In this document: positions 5,540 to 9,977 of the stretch, piece after piece
How positions within the stretch are numbered: position 1 is the first letter of the stretch
How the letters are laid out: every line of letters begins with the position of its first letter
Assembly (NCBI GenBank): GCA_046299435.1
Contig: JBKBIC010000179.1
Coordinates: forward strand, 1-9,977
DNA from: M3007 sp046299435
GTDB taxonomy: Bacteria; Bacteroidota; Bacteroidia; Chitinophagales; Saprospiraceae
Length of the DNA: 9,977 nt
Direction: 5' to 3'
Notes under the pieces: generated by a model
What the model was told of the DNA's origin: nothing
Seen by the model: the letters and a program-made list of their open reading frames with translations, nothing else
Databases searched by the model: none
Program-made: the position numbers and the translations under genes

Positions 5540-7699
5540 ATGTTCCACAGCCTCATCGCGCAGCGCAAAAACGAATGGTTCGCATCGGGCCGGTGCCCGG
5601 CTGCGTCGCTCGTCGGGTACATCCGCGAGCGCGGGCAGCTGCGCGAGCCGCAAATCGAGGCCATCGAAACCTACCTTTTCCTGAAAATCGCCGGGCAAAA
5701 CCGCCCGCTCTGGCGGCTCGTCTGCGATGGTTTTTTCGACCCGCAAGAGGATTTTTCGCAACTCGGCCTTGCCCCGAAAACGCTGGATTTGCTCGCCGAA
5801 AACGCCGCCGCCCGCACCTTTTTTGCCCTGCGCGACGAGTTTCCGGCAATGGGCAAATTGGTCACGGAACGCGGCCAATATCTTGATTTTGAGAAACTTG
5901 CACAGGCAGTTTTTTACAACGTGTCGTACACGGACTACCTGTTCAGCCTGCCGATGGGTGCGGGTAAGACCTTCCTGATGGCGGCGTTCATTTACCTCGA
6001 TTTGTACTTCGCGCACAGCGACCCGACCGACGCGGCATTTGCCCACAACTTCCTCGTCGTCGCGCCGTCCGGCCTGAAAACGTCCATCGTGCCCAGCCTG
6101 AAAACCATCGAGCGGTTCAATCCCGCGTGGGTCGTGCCGGAGCCTGCGGCCACGCAACTGAAAAATCTCCTCCGCTTCGAGGTGCTCGACCAGCCCAAAT
6201 CGGCGGCCAAAAACAACCGCGCCCGCAACCCGAACGCCCAAAAAGTCGCCGCTTTCCAGCCATTCGACGGCCTCATGGGGCTGGTGCTCGTGGTCAACGC
6301 GGAGAAGGTCATTTTGGACAAACTCGATGCCGACCAAAACCTGAAACTCGAAACTCAAAACTCAAAACTCGAAACCCAAAACTCGGCCAACGAACTGCGC
6401 CAGCTCATCGGGCAAATCCCGCGCCTCGCCGTGCTGATTGACGAGGTACACCACGCCGCCACCGACGACATCAAACTGCGCCAAGTCGTCGGCGCGTGGC
6501 ACGGGCGCGGCGCGGTCACGACGGTCATGGGTTTCAGCGGCACGCCGTATTTGCCCGCCCCTGAAAAAATCGAGAGCGCGGGCAATGCGCTGAAAATCAA
6601 CCAAATATCGAACACCGTTTACCACTACCCGCTGTTGGCTGCCGTGCGCTCGTTCCTGAAAAAACCGCAAGTGTTGGTTGAAAAAGGCCCCAGCGTTGGT
6701 CCGCTCGACATCGTGCGCACGGGCGTTCTGGCCTTCCGCCGCGACTTTGGCGGGACGGTTTACGCCGACGGTTCGGTGGCCAAACTCGCCATTTATTGCA
6801 GCAGCATCGAGTGGTTGGAGGAGCGCGTTTTTCCGTTTTTGGTCGGCGAAATGGGCATCCCGGCGGGCGAGATTTTGAAGTACCATCAAGGCAACAAGCA
6901 CCACAAATTACCGCCCGAAAACCGCACGGAATTCCTCCAACTCGATACGCCGATTTCCCGGAAACGCATCGTGCTGCTCGTCCAAATCGGGAAGGAAGGC
7001 TGGGATTGCCGCAGCCTCGCGGGGGTCGTGCTTTCGCAAAAAGGCGACTGCCCGACCAACATGGTGCTGCAAACCGCCTGCCGTTGCCTGCGTCAAATCG
7101 AGTACCCTGTCGGGGAAAAAGTGCCCGAAAAAACCGCGCTCATCTGCCTGAACGAGGACAACGAACGCTCGCTCGACCGACAACTCAAAGACGAACAACA
7201 CATTTCGTTGGCCGACTTCGGCAGCATTCGAGCCGAAAAAAACGCCGCGCCAAGTCCGCGCCAGCCCGCGCAGCCGCCCGCCAAAATCAGTTTTTGGAAA
7301 ACCGCTGCCCCGTCCAATTCCGCCGCTGCGCCCGACCGAATCGCCCAAAAACTGGCCGATTTGCGGCACATCCAGCCCCGCGACGCACGGCTCGAAACCC
7401 GCGATTTGCACGGAGGCCGCAGCCGCCAATTGGCTGCCCGGTCGGTCGAAATCGGCGAATCGGCGCAGTTCGATTACTGGTTGTTGGGCATCGTGAAAGA
7501 GAGTTTTGGTGGGTTGTCGCTGGCCGATTTGCGGGCGCACGAGGCTGCGCTTCGCGCTATTTTTCAGCAGATTACGGTCGAGGCGAAAAACGATGCGCGG
7601 CATTTTGACGAGCGTTTTCCATTGGACGAGGTGAATACACGGGTGCGGCGGGCGTTCGCCCACAGTTTTCCCACAGATGAATCTGTGGGCTGTGAGTAA
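5540..7699 (+). CDS. Type III restriction Res-like DEAD/DEAH helicase, probably lacking its nuclease domain
   Basis: A 719-residue superfamily 2 helicase/translocase. After an N-terminal region of about 130 residues come Walker A PMGAGKT at 138-144 (Lys143), Walker B DEVHH at 301-305, motif III FSGTPY at 332-337, the KEGWDC signature at 485-490 typical of type III Res subunits (motif V), and QTACRCLRQ at 511-519 (motif VI). ATP hydrolysis and DNA translocation are therefore expected, together with the methyltransferase encoded next. Residues 269-282 are two tandem KLETQNS copies, and about 565-600 is an Ala/Pro-rich linker. Type III Res proteins usually exceed 900 residues and end in a PD-(D/E)xK nuclease domain; I see no such motif after residue 520. 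The last 11 residues (SFPTDESVGCE) and the stop coincide with a palindromic repeat, suggesting truncation. The ATG at 5540 is the first available after the assembly gap, with no Shine-Dalgarno. The Res-like helicase call is strong; loss of the nuclease is inferred. Confidence 0.88.
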   Translation: MFHSLIAQRKNEWFASGRCPAASLVGYIRERGQLREPQIEAIETYLFLKIAGQNRPLWRLVCDGFFDPQEDFSQLGLAPKTLDLLAENAAARTFFALRDEFPAMGKLVTERGQYLDFEKLAQAVFYNVSYTDYLFSLPMGAGKTFLMAAFIYLDLYFAHSDPTDAAFAHNFLVVAPSGLKTSIVPSLKTIERFNPAWVVPEPAATQLKNLLRFEVLDQPKSAAKNNRARNPNAQKVAAFQPFDGLMGLVLVVNAEKVILDKLDADQNLKLETQNSKLETQNSANELRQLIGQIPRLAVLIDEVHHAATDDIKLRQVVGAWHGRGAVTTVMGFSGTPYLPAPEKIESAGNALKINQISNTVYHYPLLAAVRSFLKKPQVLVEKGPSVGPLDIVRTGVLAFRRDFGGTVYADGSVAKLAIYCSSIEWLEERVFPFLVGEMGIPAGEILKYHQGNKHHKLPPENRTEFLQLDTPISRKRIVLLVQIGKEGWDCRSLAGVVLSQKGDCPTNMVLQTACRCLRQIEYPVGEKVPEKTALICLNEDNERSLDRQLKDEQHISLADFGSIRAEKNAAPSPRQPAQPPAKISFWKTAAPSNSAAAPDRIAQKLADLRHIQPRDARLETRDLHGGRSRQLAARSVEIGESAQFDYWLLGIVKESFGGLSLADLRAHEAALRAIFQQITVEAKNDARHFDERFPLDEVNTRVRRAFAHSFPTDESVGCE
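6344..6385 (+). repeat. In-frame 21-bp tandem duplication (two KLETQNS copies) within the helicase gene
   Basis: Bases 6344-6364 and 6365-6385 are direct repeats differing at 2 of 21 positions, both synonymous. Each encodes KLETQNS, helicase residues 269-275 and 276-282. The tract is A/C-rich (units of AAACTC and AAAACTC) and unlike the surrounding GC-rich coding sequence. It sits between a predicted strand (LMGLVLVVNAEKVIL) and the Walker B strand, a place where a surface loop is likely. Because the unit is a multiple of three, changes in copy number would keep the frame. Confidence 0.85.
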
Positions 7700-7750
7700 A
7701 AATCCAGCGGATTTTCTGCGCTCAGCCCACAGATTTATCTGTGGGAAAAC
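7665..7750. repeat. Nested palindromic repeat (REP-like) overlapping the helicase stop codon
   Basis: Bases 7665-7692 and 7723-7750 form an inverted repeat with 27 of 28 positions complementary. Each arm is itself a palindrome: CCCACAGAT and ATCTGTGGG around two bases at 7670-7689 (GA) and 7726-7745 (TT). The spacer contains a third perfect hairpin, AAAATCC-AGC-GGATTTT at 7699-7715. The DNA could thus form three small stem-loops or one large cruciform. The left arm lies inside the helicase coding sequence, supplies its last codons, and is followed by the TAA at 7697-7699. The right arm lies in the 96-base spacer before the methyltransferase. The shape resembles bacterial REP/BIME elements. 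It may also weaken transcription from the helicase into the methyltransferase. Confidence 0.85.
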
Positions 7751-7770
7751 GCCCAACCACAACCGCCGGC

Positions 7771-7778
7771 TACTTTTG
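7771..7778 (+). promoter_or_regulatory. Bacteroidota -7 promoter element before the methyltransferase gene
   Basis: TACTTTTG is an exact match to TAnnTTTG and ends 17 bases before the GTG start at 7796, so the transcript leader would be about 10 bases. No TTG is found at the usual -33 distance, which lowers confidence. It lies downstream of the palindrome, so the methyltransferase could be transcribed independently of the helicase. That makes biological sense, since the host should be methylated before any cutting partner acts. Confidence 0.5.
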
Positions 7779-7795
7779 CCCGCACAACTTATCAA

Positions 7796-9880
7796 GTGCC
7801 CATCCGCTACCAACCATACTTCCCCGACAGCATCGAAGGCCAAGCCCTGCTCGACAACTTCCGCCGCGCCCAGCGCGTGCTGAAATACCGCGACAACGGC
7901 CAAACCACGACGCGCATCCTGCGCGGGATGCCGCTTTTTGAGGCCGAATTGACCGAAAAAGTGGGCGAACCCGGCGACGCGCCCAGCCTCCTGCTGCGCG
8001 GCGAATGCCTCACGGCCTGCGCGTTTTTGAAAAGCGAGGGCATCGAAATTGACCTCGTGTACATTGACCCGCCGTTTGCGTCCGGCGCGGACTACGCCAA
8101 AAAAATCTGGCTGCGCCGCTCCATAAGAGTCCTGACGGACCACCCCACCGCTGCCCAAGCGATGGCAAAAGCCGAGGAAAACCTCGACCTCGCCGAACTG
8201 CGGGCTTGGGAGGAAAAAATGTACGGCGACATCTGGAACAAGGAGGATTACCTCTCGTGGATGCACGAAAACCTCATGGCCATCAAGGCCGTCATGTCCG
8301 AATCGGCTTCCATTTTCGTGCATCTGGACTACCACATCGGGCACTATGTCAAGGTGCTGCTCGACGAGGTTTTCGGCGAAGACAACTTCCGCAACGAAAT
8401 CATCGTGAAGCGCATCACGAAAAACCTGCAACGCCAGTTCGACAAAATCAACGCGCTGCCCCAGGGCCACGACTCCATTTTTTGGTACACCAAAAACGAC
8501 GCGACCAACTTCGACGCGGTGCTGGCCGAGAACCCCAATTTCGCCAAAAAACAGGACGGCTACTGGAAGGATTTTTGGAACAACGCCGACCGACCGACCA
8601 TGCGCTACGACATCCTCGGCGTGACCCCCGCCACCGGCCAATGGAAATGGTCGAAGGCTCGCGCCGAGCGGGCTTTACAAAATTTCGCGGCGTTTGAACA
8701 ATCCGGTGCGGCATCGCTCCGCGAGTTTTGGGAAAGCACCGGGCGCGAACTGGAATTCCTCCGGAAATCGTCCAGCGGCAAAATCGAGCATTGGATTGAG
8801 CCACTCGAAACGAAAATCGTGGACACGCTTTGGACCGACATTTCGGCTTACGCCAGCGGCAACAAGGACTACGCGACCGAAAAATCCGAGGCCTTGCTCG
8901 GACGCATCATCCAAGCCGCCAGCCACGCGGGCGACACAGTGGCCGATTTTTTTGGCGGCAGCGGCGTGGCGGCAGCGGTCGCAGCCCGGCTCGGTCGGCG
9001 GTTCGTCCACGCCGACGTGGGTATCAACAGCATCCAAACCGCCCGCGACCGACTGAAAAACTGGGGTGCGGCCTTCGAGGTGCGCGACATCCGCGACGGC
9101 ATCTCGCTGCTCCGCAACCCGCAGCAAACGATGGACAAATTGCCCGCGCTCATCCCCGGCCTACACCGCGAACCCAGCCTGCCCGACGCTTGGGCCGGAG
9201 CCATCCACAGCCCGAAGGACGGCATGGTGCCCGTGTTCGTACCCAATTTGCTCGACCACCGCAGCCGCCTTTTGGACGTGCCGATGCTCGCCCGCATCCT
9301 CGCCGAAGCCGTGCCCACGCTGCCCGACGAGGTGCGCCGCGCCGTTGTCTATTTCGTTGATATTGAGGACAATAGCGCGATACAAGATTTTCTCGATACG
9401 CAAAACACGACGCAGGTGGACATCGAATTGCGCGACCTGAAACCCGTGTTGGAACAAAGCATCCTGCCCGATGTGGTGGAGTTCGACCTCGAAAAACTGC
9501 CAGCAGGCGGTTTCAAATTGAGCATCCGAAAATTCCTCTCCGACAGGCTGAAAACCAGCCTCGACAACTATAACCTGCGCCGCCAGCAAAACCACCTGCA
9601 AAAATCCGCCACCGCGCCGGGCAAGCACGACGGCCTCGGCCAAATCGAAATCAGCCCGGACGGCCTCGAACTCATCGAAATGCTGGCGGTGGACTGCACC
9701 CACGACGCGGGCGCGTGGCACTCCGACGACGAAATCAAGATTGACAAAAACAGTCTTGTCCTCCGCAACGGCCTGAAAACCAACGAGTTTTGGGACGGCA
9801 CCCTGACCACCGCCCGCCGCCCGCTGCGCCTGAAAGTGCGGAACATCGCAGGGGATGAGACGGTCGTAAAACTGGATTGA
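7796..9880 (+). CDS. Type III Mod-like site-specific DNA methyltransferase
   Basis: A 694-residue N6-adenine/N4-cytosine type DNA methyltransferase. Motif IV, DPPF, is at 91-94 (VYIDPPFASG). The SAM-binding motif region follows much later: EALLGRIIQAASHAGDTVADFFGGSG, with FFGGSG at 385-390. This order (IV before I) is the beta class used by type III Mod subunits; DPPF favours adenine N6 methylation. SIFVHLDYHIGHYVKVLLDE and FGEDNFRNEI (about 172-202) are also family-typical. Residues 200-340 probably include target recognition. The part after 430 is an accessory domain ending WHSDDEIKID and RPLRLKVRNIAGDET. The start is GTG at 7796, chosen because PYFPDSIEGQALLDNF, a typical family N-terminus, precedes the first internal ATG (7928). 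It is in the same reading frame as the helicase, separated by one TAA and 96 bases. Methyltransferase call firm; target sequence unknown. Confidence 0.94.
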   Translation: MPIRYQPYFPDSIEGQALLDNFRRAQRVLKYRDNGQTTTRILRGMPLFEAELTEKVGEPGDAPSLLLRGECLTACAFLKSEGIEIDLVYIDPPFASGADYAKKIWLRRSIRVLTDHPTAAQAMAKAEENLDLAELRAWEEKMYGDIWNKEDYLSWMHENLMAIKAVMSESASIFVHLDYHIGHYVKVLLDEVFGEDNFRNEIIVKRITKNLQRQFDKINALPQGHDSIFWYTKNDATNFDAVLAENPNFAKKQDGYWKDFWNNADRPTMRYDILGVTPATGQWKWSKARAERALQNFAAFEQSGAASLREFWESTGRELEFLRKSSSGKIEHWIEPLETKIVDTLWTDISAYASGNKDYATEKSEALLGRIIQAASHAGDTVADFFGGSGVAAAVAARLGRRFVHADVGINSIQTARDRLKNWGAAFEVRDIRDGISLLRNPQQTMDKLPALIPGLHREPSLPDAWAGAIHSPKDGMVPVFVPNLLDHRSRLLDVPMLARILAEAVPTLPDEVRRAVVYFVDIEDNSAIQDFLDTQNTTQVDIELRDLKPVLEQSILPDVVEFDLEKLPAGGFKLSIRKFLSDRLKTSLDNYNLRRQQNHLQKSATAPGKHDGLGQIEISPDGLELIEMLAVDCTHDAGAWHSDDEIKIDKNSLVLRNGLKTNEFWDGTLTTARRPLRLKVRNIAGDETVVKLD

Positions 9881-9887
9881 GCCAACG

Positions 9888-9925
9888 AAACAGCCCCCGC
9901 TTGCGACTGCAAACGAGGGCTGTTT
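9888..9925 (+). terminator. Intrinsic terminator after the methyltransferase gene
   Basis: AAACAGCCC (9888-9896) pairs perfectly with GGGCTGTTT (9917-9925). Pairing continues inwards to about 9904/9909 with two mismatches, giving a long stem with a tiny loop. It begins 7 bases after the TGA and is followed by a T-rich stretch (ATTGT). The 52 bases after it to the window end contain no recognisable feature. Confidence 0.75.
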
Positions 9926-9977
9926 ATTGTCATGCGAGCGAGGTATCAGTCTTGAATCAAGCCCCAAAAAGTCCCGT

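Noticed and set aside
3748..5886. Plus-strand open frames opposite the radical SAM gene, one of them running through the N gap
   Set aside because: Compositionally biased shadows of the radical SAM and helicase genes; a frame across unknown bases is not evidence.
7665..7750. Insertion sequence or phage attachment site at the helicase-methyltransferase junction
   Set aside because: There is no transposase or integrase and no direct target duplication that I can see around the palindrome; the element is too short to be an insertion sequence.
6908..8641. Minus-strand open frame of 577 codons spanning the helicase-methyltransferase junction
   Set aside because: Antisense to two genes with strong motifs and crossing the palindrome; no recognisable product.
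9161..9967. Minus-strand open frame of 268 codons at the right end
   Set aside because: Antisense to the methyltransferase C-terminal domain, crosses its terminator, and shows no family features.

Overview
The window looks like a scaffolded draft contig, probably a metagenome-assembled genome, from a fairly GC-rich member of the Bacteroidota, perhaps a Saprospiria-type lineage. The clues are copies of, and near matches to, the Bacteroidota -7 promoter element (TAnnTTTG), the absence of clear Shine-Dalgarno sequences, lipoprotein signal peptides, and the family character of the genes. The lineage is inferred from style, not from a marker gene. A run of ten N at 5480-5489 marks an assembly gap.

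Left half (1-5211), all on the minus strand, read from right to left: a cobalamin-binding-domain radical SAM protein (5211-3787), a small lipoprotein of unknown function (3756-3238), the glycine cleavage T protein GcvT (3098-1974), a strong long-armed hairpin terminator (1947-1862), and an M14-family zinc carboxypeptidase-like lipoprotein (1752 to beyond base 1). The radical SAM and lipoprotein genes are only 30 bases apart and probably share a transcript. GcvT may be on the same transcript or have its own promoter. The peptidase seems to be separate, with its own promoter-like sequence directly in front of its ATG.

Middle (5212-5539): a 328-base divergent intergenic region. It holds a small GC hairpin with a T run, promoter-like boxes for the radical SAM gene, and a degenerate 21-bp tandem repeat array that contains the assembly gap.

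Right half (5540-9880), plus strand: a two-gene type III restriction-modification-like locus in the order helicase (Res-like), then methyltransferase (Mod-like), closed by a terminator at 9888-9925. The helicase keeps the superfamily 2 motifs but ends at 719 residues with no visible nuclease domain. Its last codons and its stop lie inside a nested palindromic repeat (7665-7750). The simplest reading is that this repeat cut off the Res C-terminus. The methyltransferase has a beta-type motif order, a GTG start, and its own -7 promoter element just downstream of the palindrome. The most unusual parts of the window are therefore this possibly nuclease-less helicase-methyltransferase pair and the three kinds of small repeat placed in front of, inside and at the end of the helicase gene.
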